Positions 20,958-31,225 of a stretch of DNA of 64,000 nt are shown here, in pieces. Both the position numbers and the translations under genes were made by a program. The stretch covers positions 2,728,001 through 2,792,000 of the forward strand of contig CP025776.1 in assembly GCA_002886105.1 (NCBI GenBank), given 5' to 3'. The notes beneath the pieces were generated by a model. That model ran no database searches and had not been told where the DNA came from. It worked only from the letters and a program-made list of their open reading frames with translations. The stretch comes from Enterobacter sp. EA-1 (GTDB taxonomy: Bacteria; Pseudomonadota; Gammaproteobacteria; Enterobacterales; Enterobacteriaceae). Numbering within the stretch: position 1 is the first letter of the stretch; every line of letters begins with the position of its first letter.

Positions 20958-22376
20958 ATGAACACCTTTACATCCTCAAGATACCCTGATCATTGTTGGC
21001 ATTGTGGTGGCTTATATTCTGTTCACCACCGGGTTAACCTTCCGCTTACGCAGTAAAAACAGCGGCGATTTTATGGAAGGCTCGCGTGCGATGCCCGCCT
21101 TTATCGTCGGCATTCTGCTGATGTCTGAGTACATTGGCGCAAAATCGACCGTCGGCACCGCCCGCGGCGTTCGAAGACGGGTTTGCCGCCTCGGTCGGTG
21201 ATTGGCGCGGCGATTGGCTTCCCGCTGTTCGGTCTGTTGCTGGTCAAACGCATCTATAACACCGGCAAAATCACCATCTCCGGCGCGATTGCCGAAAAAT
21301 ATGGCAACAGCACCAAAAATATCATCTCGATTATCATGATTTACGCCCTGCTGCTGGTGAACGTCGGCAACTACGTGAGCGGCGCAGCGGCCATCTCAAC
21401 GGTACTGAAAGTGAACCTGCCGATCGCCGCGTTTATTACCGCGATCGTCAGTACCTTCTACTTCGCTTTTGGCGGTATGAAAGGCGTGGCATGGGTGACG
21501 TTGCTGCACAGCGCGCTGAAATATTTCGGCATTCTGGCGATCATGGGTTTTGCTCTGTCGAAGACCGGCGGTTTTACCCCGATGATCGAAAACATGCCGA
21601 AATACTACTGGACTGGGACGGTAATTTTGGCCCCAGCACCATTTTTGCCCCGCTGATTGGCACCATCGGCTCCATCTTCTGCACCCAGTTTGTGATCCGG
21701 TGCGATTTGCTCCACCAAAGATGTTCAGAGCGCCAAACGCTCCACACCAGGTCGCCTTCTTCTTCTGCCTGCCAATTGCACTGGCGATTGCGGTCATTGG
21801 CGTTGCGGCAAAATACCTGCACCCGGAAATCAACAGCCTGTATGCCATGCCGATTTTCCTGCAGGATATGAACCCGTGGGTAGCAGGTCTTGTGACAACG
21901 TCACTTGTTGCGTCGATTTTTGTGAGCGTCAGTACCGTGGCGCTGGCGATTGCGTCGCTGGTGGTGAAAGATTTCTACGTGCCTTATCGCAACCCGACCC
22001 CCGGAGCAGGAATTTAAAGCCACCCGCTGGTTGTCACTGCTGATTGGCTTCCTGCCGCTGATTTTTTGTGCTGTTTGTTCCGGAAGTACTGAAACTCTCC
22101 TTCTTTACCCGCGCTATCCGCCTCTCTCTATCCTCGGTGGTGGCGGTGATTGCCTTCTATGCGCCGTTCTTTAAGAGCACCCGTGGCGCGAACGCCGGTT
22201 TGATTGGCGCCTGTGTGGTGACCTCGGTCTGGTATCTGCTGGGCGATCCGTTTGGTATTAACAATATGTATGTTGCGCTGGTGACGCCGGCTGTGATCAT
22301 GGTGCTTGACCGCCTGATCCCTAACAAAGCAGCACCCAAAACCGTGAGCAACGCGCATACCCCCTGTTCGAAATAA
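20958..22376 (+). CDS. Sodium:solute symporter (SSS family)
   Basis: Integral inner-membrane transporter of about 475 residues with some 13 hydrophobic segments (IIVGIVVAYILFTTG, AAIGFPLFGLLLVKRIYN, IISIIMIYALLLVNVGNYVSG, SLYAMPIFLQDMNPWVAGLV). SEYIGAKSTVGTA near the N-terminus corresponds to the sodium-site region of the family. Breaks lie near 20985, 21165, 21195, 21615, 21700, 21745, 22005, 22060 and 22130. It sits between the aldolase and the sialidase-like gene, so it is the likely importer for this locus. Some sialic acid transporters belong to the same family, but specificity is not readable. Confidence 0.9.
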
Positions 22377-22387
22377 TGGAGTTTGAT

Positions 22388-23546
22388 ATGTCTGTGACTG
22401 TAAATCGCGATGGGATGTTACGCCCACAACCGCAGGACGCCCGCGTCACCACGGCCATGCTGCCGTCGTCCTGCCCGCAAAACCACGCGGCGAACATTCT
22501 GCCGCTGCCCAACGGCGACTTATTGTGCGTCTGGTTTGGCGGCACACAGGAAGGGATTGCGGATATCTCCGTATGGAGTTCACGGCTGGCATCCGGTGCG
22601 CAGCAGTGGAGCGACGCGGTAAAACTGTCGGACGATCCGTCGCGCTCCGAGCAAAACCCGGTCTTGTTCCTCGCTCCGGATAACGTGCTGTGGCTGCTGT
22701 GGACGGCGCAAATTTCCGGTAACCAGGATACGGCTATCGTGCGCTACCGCCAGTCTGCGGATTTTGGTGCGAGCTGGGGCGAAATAGGCACGCTGTTGGA
22801 TCAACCCGGCACCTTTATCCGCCAGCCCATCACCGTGCTGGATAACGGCAACTGGTTGCTGCCGGTGTTTTATTGCCGCACGCAACCGGGCGAGAAATGG
22901 GTGGGCAACGACGACATCAGCGCCGTCAAAATCTCTGCCGATCAGGGTAAAAGCTGGCGTGATGTTGTCGTACCGGAAAGCCTCGGCTGCGTACATATGA
23001 ACATCACTGCACTGGCGAGTGGAACGCTGGTGGCGCTGTTCCGTAGCCGCTGGGCAGACAATATCTACTACAGCCAGTCTACCGATGGCGGTGAAAGCTG
23101 GTCAGTACCGGAACCCACGGTATTACCGAACAATAACTCGTCCATTCAGGTCACCACGCTGGACGATGGCATGCTGGCGCTGGTGTTTAACGCGATGAGT
23201 GCAGCGGGCGCAACAGAACGGCGCGCATCGTTGTACGATGAGATTGATGATGGCGACGGACGCAAAGAACCCACGGCAACCGGTGGACGCAGCGCCTTTT
23301 GGGGCGCTGCGCGCCGATGACGGTGGCGATTTCACCCGACGGCGGGAAAAGCTGGCCGTGGCAGCGCAATCTCGACGAGGGCGACGGCTACTGCATGACC
23401 AACAATTCGCAGGAAAAACTCAACCGTGAGTTCTCCTACCCGAGCATTAAGCAAGGTGCCGATGGCAATCTGCATATCGCCTATACCTACTTCCGCCGAG
23501 GGCGATTAAATATGTGCGCGTCTCCCCGGCGTGGGTGAAGGAGTAG
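22388..23546 (+). CDS. Cytosolic sialidase-like (Asp-box/BNR) protein
   Basis: Six-bladed propeller protein of about 385 residues related to exo-alpha-sialidases. Four Asp boxes of the form SxDxGxxW are seen: SADFGASW, SADQGKSW, STDGGESW and SPDGGKSW. HAANILPLPNGDLLCVWFGG stands near the N-terminus. There is no signal peptide, so it should act in the cytosol on an imported substrate. The start at 22388 has GGAG six bases upstream; an alternative ATG at 22376 overlaps the symporter stop (TAATG). Breaks lie near 23260, 23300 and 23497, the last reading CCGAGGG for CCAGG. It could be a hydrolase, trans-lyase or epimerase; the substrate is unknown. Confidence 0.85.
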
Positions 23547-23549
23547 CCC

Positions 23550-24024
23550 ATGATCCTCGAGAACCTTAACGCCCTGCCGCTGGCAGGGGCTTCCCGCCGG
23601 GCTTCGGGCGATCCTCGATTTACCCCAGTGTTCACTGGCGGCGCTGCAGGCGCACGATGACGGACGCCTGCAACCGGAACACGCAGCCCCCGGTTTTGTA
23701 ATATCGGCCCGGCGAATACCCAGCCGCAGGCTGAGCGCCACACGGAATACCACCACCAGTGGGCGGATATTCAGGTGGTTCTGGCTGGTGAGGAAACCAT
23801 TCATGCAGGCACGCAGTATGCGGCGAAGAGCACGGATGAAGAACGGAAACCGGATCTGTTTATTGCCACCAGCGTCCAATTACCGGTGCGTGTGACGCTG
23901 CGCGCCGGTGATTTTGCCGTGTTCCTGCCAGTGCGAACCGCATCAGGCATTGTGCGCGGTTGACCAACCGATGACCGTGCGCAAAGCGGTGTTCAAAGTG
24001 CCACGCGCGCTGCTGGAGGAATAA
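23550..24024 (+). CDS. YhcH/YjgK/YiaL-family protein
   Basis: Small cytosolic beta-barrel protein of about 155 residues, in the family of E. coli YhcH (nan operon) and YiaL. These are thought to act on free sugars or acids, perhaps as anomerases. It begins MILENLNALPLAGLP. The family motif is visible as ERHTEYHHQWADIQVVLAGE, with metal-ligand His and Glu, followed by GDFAVFLP and KVPRALLEE. The start codon follows the upstream stop by three bases. Breaks lie near 23592, 23690 and 23935. Its place beside an aldolase and a sialidase-like gene echoes the nan operon. Confidence 0.85.
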
Positions 24025-24025
24025 G

Positions 24026-24701
24026 ATGCCGATTGCTGTCGTCACCGGTGCAAGCTCCGGTATTGGCGAAGCCATTGTCAGCTGGCTGCTTGATCACGGC
24101 TGGCAGGTGGTCGGGCTTTCGCGTTCGCCGGTTCAGCGGAATACCACGGCCTTTCGCAGTTTGCAGGTCGATTTAAGCGATGACGCCGCCTTGCGCCGGT
24201 GCGCTCAACGGGCTTGAAACGCCGCAGGCGGTGATCCATGCCGCTGGCATGATGGCCGCCGCCCCGCTTGGTGAACTGGATGCCGCCGCCAGCCAGCGTT
24301 TGTGGCGGCTGCATGTGCAGGCCGCAGAAACGCTGGCCAACCATTTTGCGCCTCAGATGCCGCCGCGGGCGGATTGTGGTGATTGGCAGCCGCACATCAC
24401 GCGGCGCGGCCGGGCGTTCACAGTATGTGGCGACCAAAGCGGCGCTGGTGGGCATGGTGCGGAGCTGGGCGGCAGAACTGGCGCCTCGCGGCATTACCGC
24501 CAATGTGGTCGCGCCCGGCGCAACGCAAACGCCGATGCTGAGCGCGCCGGGCGGGAAAGCTCGCCCAACGTGCCGCCCATTGGGCGTCTGATCACACCGC
24601 AGGAAGTGGCGGCACTGGTGGGGTTTGTGTTGTCAGCAGATGCCGCCGCCATCACCGGCCGTAGGGAACTGGTGATCTGCGGCGGCGCCTCGTTGAAGTG
24701 A
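24026..24701 (+). CDS. Short-chain dehydrogenase/reductase
   Basis: Classical SDR of about 228 residues. The cofactor site is VTGASSGIGEAIVSWLLDHG, followed by the NAG-like HAAGMMAAAPLGELD. The catalytic Ser is in IVVIGSRTSRGAAG, and Tyr and Lys are in QYVATKAALVGM. The C-terminus ITGRELVICGGASL is typical. Breaks lie near 24200, 24370, 24560 and 24663. Last gene of the plus-strand catabolic unit, one base after the YhcH-like gene. Probably it oxidises or reduces a hydroxyl on the pathway substrate. Confidence 0.88.
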
Positions 24702-24760
24702 GCGTGTGTCGGGTGTGTCTGTTGCAAAGGCGTCATCGCCATCCAACGACATGCCCGGCA

Positions 24761-25569
24761 TCAACCGCCAGTGATATCACGTAAAAACACTTTCCCCATC
24801 AGGTATAACGTCGCACGGCCGCCAATCAGCACGCGATCACCCCGCCACTCGCAGCGCAGATCCGCCCCGGGCGGAAACCTGTCGCGCCTGCATCACCTGT
24901 TTGCCCCTGTTTTTCACCCCAGTACGGGATCAGCATGCTGTGGGCCGAACCCGTGACCGGATCTTCCGGTACCGATTCGCCGAGGGCAGAAGAAGCGGCT
25001 GACAAAATCCACCGACTCGCCCGGCGCGGTCACGCAGACCATTTTCCCCAGCGGGATCATGCCTGCGATATCCGGTTGCAGGGCTTCGACCTGCGCCCGG
25101 TTTTCCAGCACCACCAGATAGTCGCGCCCAACGCGCACCTCTTTCGCCGCTGCGATGCCGAGCGTGGTAAACAGCAGCGCAGGCGGATTCGCCACCGCGT
25201 CGGTGGACCATGCCGGGAAGTCGAGCGTTAACCAGTCGCCATTGCGCGTCACTTTCAGCCTCACCCACAAAACGGGTGCTGGAAGCGGATCGCGGTATCG
25301 GGGTAATCAAGATATTCAAAATCACATGCGCGGCCGCGAGCGTGGCGTGCCCGCAAAGGTTAATTTCATATTGCGGTGGTAAACCAGCGCAGCTCAAAGC
25401 CGCTGTCGTTACGCACAAAAAACGCGGTTTCGGACTGATTATGCTGCTGCGCCATCTTCAGCAGAACCTCATCCGGTAGCCACTCGGTCAGTGGACAAAC
25501 GGCGGCGGCATTACCGCCAAAGGTGCGATCGCTGAAAGCGTCTACCATATAGAAGTCGATTGTTTGCAT
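24761..25569 (-). CDS. PhzF-family isomerase/epimerase-like protein
   Basis: Cytosolic member of the PhzF/diaminopimelate-epimerase fold, about 265 residues. The start MQTIDFYMVDAFSDRTFGGN is typical, and the glutamate in QHNQSETAFF corresponds to the conserved acid-base residue. INLCGHATLAAAHV and EDPVTGSAH are the two family signatures. Breaks lie near 25378, 25270, 24985 (CCGAGG where CCAGG is expected), 24910 and 24870. It converges with the SDR gene and diverges from sotB. In vivo reaction unknown for most members. Confidence 0.87.
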
Positions 25570-25740
25570 AGCATTTCCTCTTTTTGTTCTCTGTTTTTGA
25601 ACGCTATTGGATACCGATGCAATGGGTATTTTCATGTCGCCACAAAATGAGATCCACATCACAAAACGATTGTATTTTCGCCAGTAAAAGCCTTAAGATC
25701 GCCTCCTCTCCCTTTTCCATCACACCGGCTAAACATTCTT

Positions 25741-26938
25741 ATGACAACGAATACGGTTTCAATATGAGTTGCGTGGCTACGGGTTGTAACGCTTGCCGTT
25801 GCCGCTTTTATTTTTAACACCACCGAATTCGTCCCCGTTGGGCTGCTGTCAGACATTGCGCAAAGCTTCGACATGGAGACCGCGCAGGTGGGGATCATGT
25901 TGACCATTTATGCATGGGTGGTGGCGCTGATGTCGCTGCCGTTTATGCTGCTGACCAGTCAGATTGAACGCCGTAAGCTGTTGATTGGCTTATTTGTGCT
26001 GTTTATTGCCAGCCATGTGCTCTCCTTCCACCGGCGTGGAATTTCGAGGTGCTGGTGCTGAGCCGCATCGGCATTGCGTTTGCGCATGCCATTTTCTGGT
26101 CAATCACCGCGTCGCTGGCCATTCGCCTCGCCCCGGCGGGCAAACGCGCGCAGGCGCTGAGCCTGATCGCCACCGGTACCGCGCTGGCCATGGTGCTGGG
26201 TCTGCCGATTGGTCGCGTGGTCGGGCAATACTTCGGCTGGCGCACCACCTTTTTGCCATCGGTATGGGGGCGTTAATCACGCTGGTGTGCCTCGGTCAAA
26301 TTGCTGCCAAAACTGCCGAGCGAACACTCCGGCTCGCTGAAAAGCCTGCCATTGCTGTTCCGCCGCCCGGCGCTAATGTGCATTTACCTGCTGACCGTGG
26401 TGGTGGTCACCGCCCATTATACGGCGTACAGCTATATCGAACCGTTTGTGCAGAACGTCGCGGGCTTTAGCGCCAACTTCGCCACAGTGCTGCTTGGCGG
26501 CGCGGGGATTATTGGCAGCGTGCTGTTTGGCAAGCTCGGCAATCAGCACGCCTCCGCGCTGGTCAGCAGCGCCATTGCGATGCTGGTTGCCTCGCTGGTG
26601 CTGATGCTGCCGGCATCCGGCAGCGAAACGCATCTGGCGGTACTGAGCATTTTCTGGGGGTATCGCCATCATGATTATCGGCACGGGGATGCAGGTCAAA
26701 GTGCTGGCGCTGGCTCCGGATGCAACCGACGTGGCGATGTCGCTCTTTTCCGGCATTTTCAATATCGGCATTGGCGCAGGCGCGCTGGTGGGGGAATCAG
26801 ATAAGCCTGCACTGGTCGATGGATGCCATCGGCTACGTCGGGGCGATCCCGGCGATTGCCGCGCTGGTGTGGTCAGTGGTGATTTTCCGCCGCTGGCCGG
26901 TGAAACTGGAAGAACAGACCAGCCCCAGCCACCTGTAA
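25741..26938 (+). CDS. sotB: Sugar efflux transporter SotB (YdeA)
   Basis: Major facilitator of the DHA1 type with 12 predicted membrane helices, about 395 residues, exporting arabinose or IPTG-like sugars in E. coli. Visible segments are [20 protein letters not shown], the motif-A region, [20 protein letters not shown] and [20 protein letters not shown]. The start MTTNTVS is followed by a break near 25768; further ones lie near 26030, 26250, 26300, 26660 and 26800. Keeps its E. coli place next to marC, though a hydrolase gene is now inserted between them. Confidence 0.93.
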
Positions 26939-26942
26939 GTCA

Positions 26943-28105
26943 TTACAATGGCTGCGAAATAACCGAATCCATCACCGTGGTTTGCCAGTCAAACCACGGA
27001 TTCCGAGTCAGCCGGGCGTGAATTTTGTCCGGCTCGACCAGCCCCCAGTCTGAATACCACACTTCGTCTCCTGCCGGGGCAACGTCTGGCTGCCGCTTCC
27101 GGCTGCCCGTTCGCGCACAGTACCACGCTGCCTTTGCGGCCATAGAGCGGGTTTTGCGGTGAGAAAAGTACCGACATATGGGAAAACTGGCTGATGCGAT
27201 CTTGCGGCAGTACGTCGGTTTTCACCAGAATTCGCGGCGCATTCGCCACTTCGGCCTGCGGTGCACCGTACCAAATGACCCGGCTCGCGGGGTGGGTAAA
27301 ACTGCGGTCAAAATGATCGAGGATCCACCGGGTATTCAGCACCGAATCGTGTTCAGTCAGCACCAGTAGCGCGGGTTTGTCCCACGCTTTTTGCGCCAGC
27401 CACGCCTGCGCGCGCGCTGATGTCCGCCAGAACTGCGCAAAGCCATTCGTCGGAACCCGTAAATAGCGCGTGGCGATCTGCTGGGGAAAAATGGCGCTCG
27501 GCGGGCGTAGCCAGTCGCGAAACAGCGCGACCGTCGGCGCGAGAAAATCATACCCGGTGCTGGACTTTGAAGGCCGGAGAGAATAAGAGCAGCCCCTGCA
27601 CGCGATCGTGATGCGCCATCGCATAATCCAGAGCCAGATTGCCGCCGGTAGAAAACCCACCAACCCACAGCGAATCCACCTCTTTCGCGAGAATATCCGC
27701 CTGCTCCTGCACCACTTCACGCCACTGATCGGCGCTGACATTCAGCAGATCGGCGGGGCGCGTACCGTGCCACCGGCAGCAGTACCGTGCGCACCAGAAA
27801 ACCTTGTTTCGCCAGCTGAGGGGCAATGTCCACAAACGAGCTGGCCCATCTCCCAGCCCGTGGATCAGCAAAATGCCTTTGCGCGCCGGTGATGCAGGTC
27901 GCCACTCCTGCGGCGTGTTTAACTGCAATTCGGCATTTTTATCCAGCGTCTGAAAAGCGCGGTGTGCGGCAACAAACGCACGGGTCTGCTGCTGATAGCT
28001 GGCAAAGCTTTTTTGCCCGAGCGGCGCGTCAACTGCCGTACGTTGCTGGCAACCCACCAGCAACAGACTGAGCGCCATAATGGCAAACCCGATACGCGTT
28101 CCCAT
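26943..28105 (-). CDS. Lipoprotein alpha/beta hydrolase
   Basis: Predicted membrane-anchored alpha/beta hydrolase of about 385 residues. A signal peptide ends in the lipobox LVGC ([20 protein letters not shown]). The oxyanion segment [11 protein letters not shown], the nucleophile elbow VGGFSTGGN (Ser) and a later [11 protein letters not shown] that could supply the catalytic His are visible. The ATG overlaps the marC stop as TAATG, implying coupled translation. Breaks lie near 27845, 27765, 27560 and 27100. Not present in the E. coli mar region. Substrate unknown; lipase or esterase activity is a guess. Confidence 0.8.
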
Positions 28106-28778
28106 TATGCCCTGCATGAAAGGTGGTGATGATTTCCAGCACCCCGTTAATGATAAATTGCACGCCCATACAGACCAGCAAAAACCCCATCAGCCGGGAG
28201 ATAGCTTCAATACCGCCCTTGCCCACCAGCCGCATAATCGCGCCGGAACTGCGCAGGCTGACCCACAGGATAACCGCCACGATGGCAAAAATAAGCGGCG
28301 GCGCAACGGTGATAATCCACGCAGGGAACTCCGTGCCGTGACGGATCGTCGAGGCGGAACTGATGATCATCGCAATGGTGCCCGGCCCGGCAGTACTGGG
28401 CATCGCCAGCGGCACAAACGCGATATTGGCGCCGGGTTCATCTTCCAGCTCTTCAGATTTGGTTTTGGCTTCCGGCGACTCGTGCGGCTTTTGCTGCGGA
28501 AACAGCATGCGGAAACCAATAAAGGCGACAATCAACCCACCGGCGATGCGTAAGCCCGGGATCGAAATGCCGAAGGTGTTCATCACCAACTGCCCGGCGT
28601 AATAGGCCACCATCATAATGATGAAGACATAGACGGATGCCATCAGCGCCTGCTGGTTGCGCTGGGCGCTGTTCATATTCCCCGCCAGCCCTAAAAACAA
28701 CGCGACGGTGGTCAGCGGGTTCGCCAGCGGCAACAACACCACCAGCCCGAGGCCAATCACTTTCACTAATTCCAGCAT
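28105..28778 (-). CDS. marC: MarC-family inner-membrane protein
   Basis: Integral membrane protein of about 223 residues with six hydrophobic segments ([73 protein letters not shown]). It matches E. coli MarC nearly throughout and ends IITTFH plus a few residues; one missing base hides the TAA stop near 28107. Divergent from marRAB across the mar operator. Despite its name it does not contribute to multiple antibiotic resistance in E. coli. Function unknown. Confidence 0.95.
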
Positions 28779-28921
28779 AAGCGCATCACTCCTTGAGGGG
28801 TCAAAACGTTCGCAGTATAGCCTTAACGCGGCGGCAATAGCAGGGCTTGCGAGTGGTCGCAGCACAAAAAATAAAGCTATTCAATTGTTTACTCCAGGAA
28901 ATTTTTAACATTTCTCTGTGT

Positions 28922-29015
28922 TTTAGCAAATAGTGGCATCGGTCAACTCATTCCGGTTGACTTATATTTGCCTGAGCAATAATATCTGCCGTGACTAATC
29001 TACTTGCCGGGGCAA
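28922..29015 (+). promoter_or_regulatory. marRAB promoter, marbox and two MarR operator sites
   Basis: The marbox-like stretch 28922-28941 (TTAGCAAATAGTGGCATCGG) is where MarA, SoxS or Rob bind. The -35 box TTGACT lies at 28957 and the -10 box TAATAT at 28980, 17 bases apart. MarR site I (TTGCCTGAGCAA, 28968-28979) lies between the promoter boxes. Site II (TTGCCGGGGCAA, 29004-29015) ends five bases before the marR GTG. The layout equals that of E. coli marO. Confidence 0.9.
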
Positions 29016-29020
29016 CCATT

Positions 29021-29454
29021 GTGAAAAGCACGAATGATCTATTTAACGACATCATTCCTCTTGGCCGCTTGATCCACATGGTTAACCAAAAAAAGATCGT
29101 TTACTGAACGACTATCTGTCGCCGCTGGATGTTACCGCCACCCAATTTAAGGTGCTCTGTTCTATCCGCTGCCGGTGTATGCATTACCCCGGTGGAACTG
29201 AAAAAGTGCTTTCTGTCGATCTCGGCGCCCTGACTCGCATGCTGGACAGACTGGTGTGTAAAGGCTGGATCGAACGTAATCCGAACCCGAATGACAAGCG
29301 TGGCGTACTGGTGCAGTTAACGGCCGACGGCGCAGCGCTGTGTGAGCAATGTCATCAACGGGTCGGGCAAAACCTGCATCAGGAATTAACAAAAAACTTA
29401 ACGGCAGAAGAAGTGGCGACACTTGAGCATTTGCTTAAGAAAATATTGCCGTAA
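29021..29454 (+). CDS. marR: Multiple antibiotic resistance repressor MarR
   Basis: Winged-helix repressor of about 144 residues that shuts off marRAB until phenolic ligands such as salicylate, or copper-driven cysteine oxidation, release it. The GTG start ([20 protein letters not shown]) is as in E. coli. [20 protein letters not shown] is the recognition helix and wing. The cysteines in VLCSIRCAGC are kept. Two breaks lie near 29098 and 29170. It lies directly behind its own operator sites. Confidence 0.97.
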
Positions 29455-29471
29455 AACAAAGAGGTATGACG

Positions 29472-29853
29472 ATGTCCAGACGCAATACTGACGCTATTAC
29501 CATTCATAGCATTTTGGACTGGATCGAGGATAACTGGAATCACCGCTGTCACTGGAAAAGTGTCAGAACGTTCCGGTTACTCCAAGTGGCACCTGCAACG
29601 GATGTTTAAAAAAGAGACTGGTCATTCGCTGGGTCAATACATTCGCAGCCGCAAGCTGACGGAAATTGCGCAAAAGCTCAAGGAGAGCAACGAACCGATC
29701 CTGTATCTGGCGGAGCGTTATGGGTTTGAATCGCAACAAACCCTGACCCGCACGTTTAAGAACTATTTCGACGTGCCGCCGCATAAATTCCGTGTCACGG
29801 ATATGCCCGGAGAATCCCGGTATCTCCTGCCACTCAACCACTGTAGTTGCTAA
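29472..29853 (+). CDS. marA: Transcriptional activator MarA
   Basis: AraC/XylS-family activator of about 127 residues with two helix-turn-helix motifs ([20 protein letters not shown] and [20 protein letters not shown]). It switches on acrAB, tolC, micF and other marbox genes. One missing C near 29540 breaks the frame in [13 protein letters not shown]. It is 17 bases downstream of marR in the same operon. Confidence 0.97.
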
Positions 29854-29884
29854 TCGCCTGTTTTAAAGACGTATCGAGGAAAGT

Positions 29885-30101
29885 ATGAAACGTATCGCCT
29901 GTGCCGCCGTCACCCCTGCTGGTGTTGGTTTCCGGCCAGAGTTATGCGGAGCAATTTAATCATCCCGCGCAGCAGAACGCCCGCGACGCGATGATGTTAC
30001 CCGCCGCCCAACAAACATCGCCGTATGATTTTAACCATATGGGCGCGGGGAGCGACAAATCCGACGAATTAGGCGTGCCGTATTACAATCAGCGCGGCTA
30101 A
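29885..30101 (+). CDS. marB: Periplasmic protein MarB
   Basis: Small secreted protein of about 71 residues and last gene of marRAB. The signal peptide MKRIACAAVTLLVLVSGQSYA is recognisable after one correction near 29915. The tail NHMGAGSDKSDELGVPYYNQ matches E. coli MarB. It modestly lowers marA expression in E. coli by an unknown route. Confidence 0.93.
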
Positions 30102-30108
30102 TCGTTTT

Positions 30109-30132
30109 GCCCCGCATTATGCGGGGCTTTTT
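30109..30132 (+). terminator. Terminator of marRAB (probably bidirectional)
   Basis: Hairpin GCCCCGC-ATTAT-GCGGGGC followed by T residues, eight bases after the marB stop and three bases before the convergent eamA stop; A/T residues on both sides allow use from either strand. Confidence 0.85.
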
Positions 30133-30134
30133 AT

Positions 30135-31029
30135 CTATCCTGCCTGCACCGCACGACGCAAACGAAAACCAAACACATTGATGTACAGCCCCGCCATCAC
30201 CAGTAACGCCCCGAGCAGTTGCAGCACCGACAGCGTTTCGCCCAGCAGCAACGCCGCGCTCGCCATACCCACTACCGGCACCAGCAAAGACAACGGCGCC
30301 ACACGCCGGGTTTCATAGCGCCCCAATAGTGATCCCCAGATACCGTAACCGACAATGGTCGCGACAAACGCCAGATAGACCAGAGACAACAGCGTTGTCA
30401 CATCAATACTCACCAGGGCTTTGCAGGATCGCCGCCGGACCGTCAACGACGAGCGATGCCAGCATAAACGGCACTATCGGGATCAATGCGCTCCACACCA
30501 CCAGCGACATCACCGCAGGCCGGGATGTGTGCTGCATGATTTTTTATTGAAGATATTGCCGCAGGCCCAGCTAAACGCCCCGGCCAGAGTGAGGATAAAG
30601 CCGATCATCGGCACATGCTGCCCGGTGAGGCTCGATTCAATCAGCACCAGCACGCCGAGAATAGCCAGCGTTATTCCGACCAGCTGTTTCGCCTGTAAGC
30701 GTTCGCCAAACACGCCCGCGCCAAGGATGATGGTAAAAATGCCTGCGCCTGTAACACCAACGATGCAAGCCCCGCGGGCATGCCAAACTTGATGGCGCAA
30801 AACAGAAAAACAAATTGCCAAAGCTGATGGTCAGTCCATATCCCAGCAATAAATGCAGTGGGATTTTGGGACGCGCCACGAACAACAGCGCCGGGAACGC
30901 CACCAGTACAAAGCGCAAACCTGCCAGCAGTAATGGCGGCATACTGTGCAGACCGACTTTGATGACCACAAAATTAAGTCCCCACGCGACCACCACCAGC
31001 ATTGCCAGCAGGACATCTTTACGCGCCAT
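30135..31029 (-). CDS. eamA: EamA-family metabolite exporter (YdeD)
   Basis: Inner-membrane exporter of cysteine and O-acetylserine pathway metabolites in E. coli, about 298 residues with ten helices in two EamA repeats. MARKDVLLAMLVVVAWGLNF and the second repeat PMIGFILTLAGAFSWACGNI are diagnostic. Breaks lie near 30428, 30540, 30755 and 30810. Converges with marRAB and is divergent from ydeE, as in E. coli. Confidence 0.95.
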
Positions 31030-31225
31030 TCTTCGCCCCTGTGTTGTTTAAAATTTTGTAAAAAATTTACGTTAACGCAAAAAAAATGTACAGCGACAGA
31101 TCATTAAATCAGGTAGGTCAGTTAAGGCATTTCCGCGACAAACATGCGGGTGTACATCGCACTTTATGCATGTTATTGCTGTATACATCACAAAAAATAT
31201 AACAACACGCATGTCGGGTAAGTAA

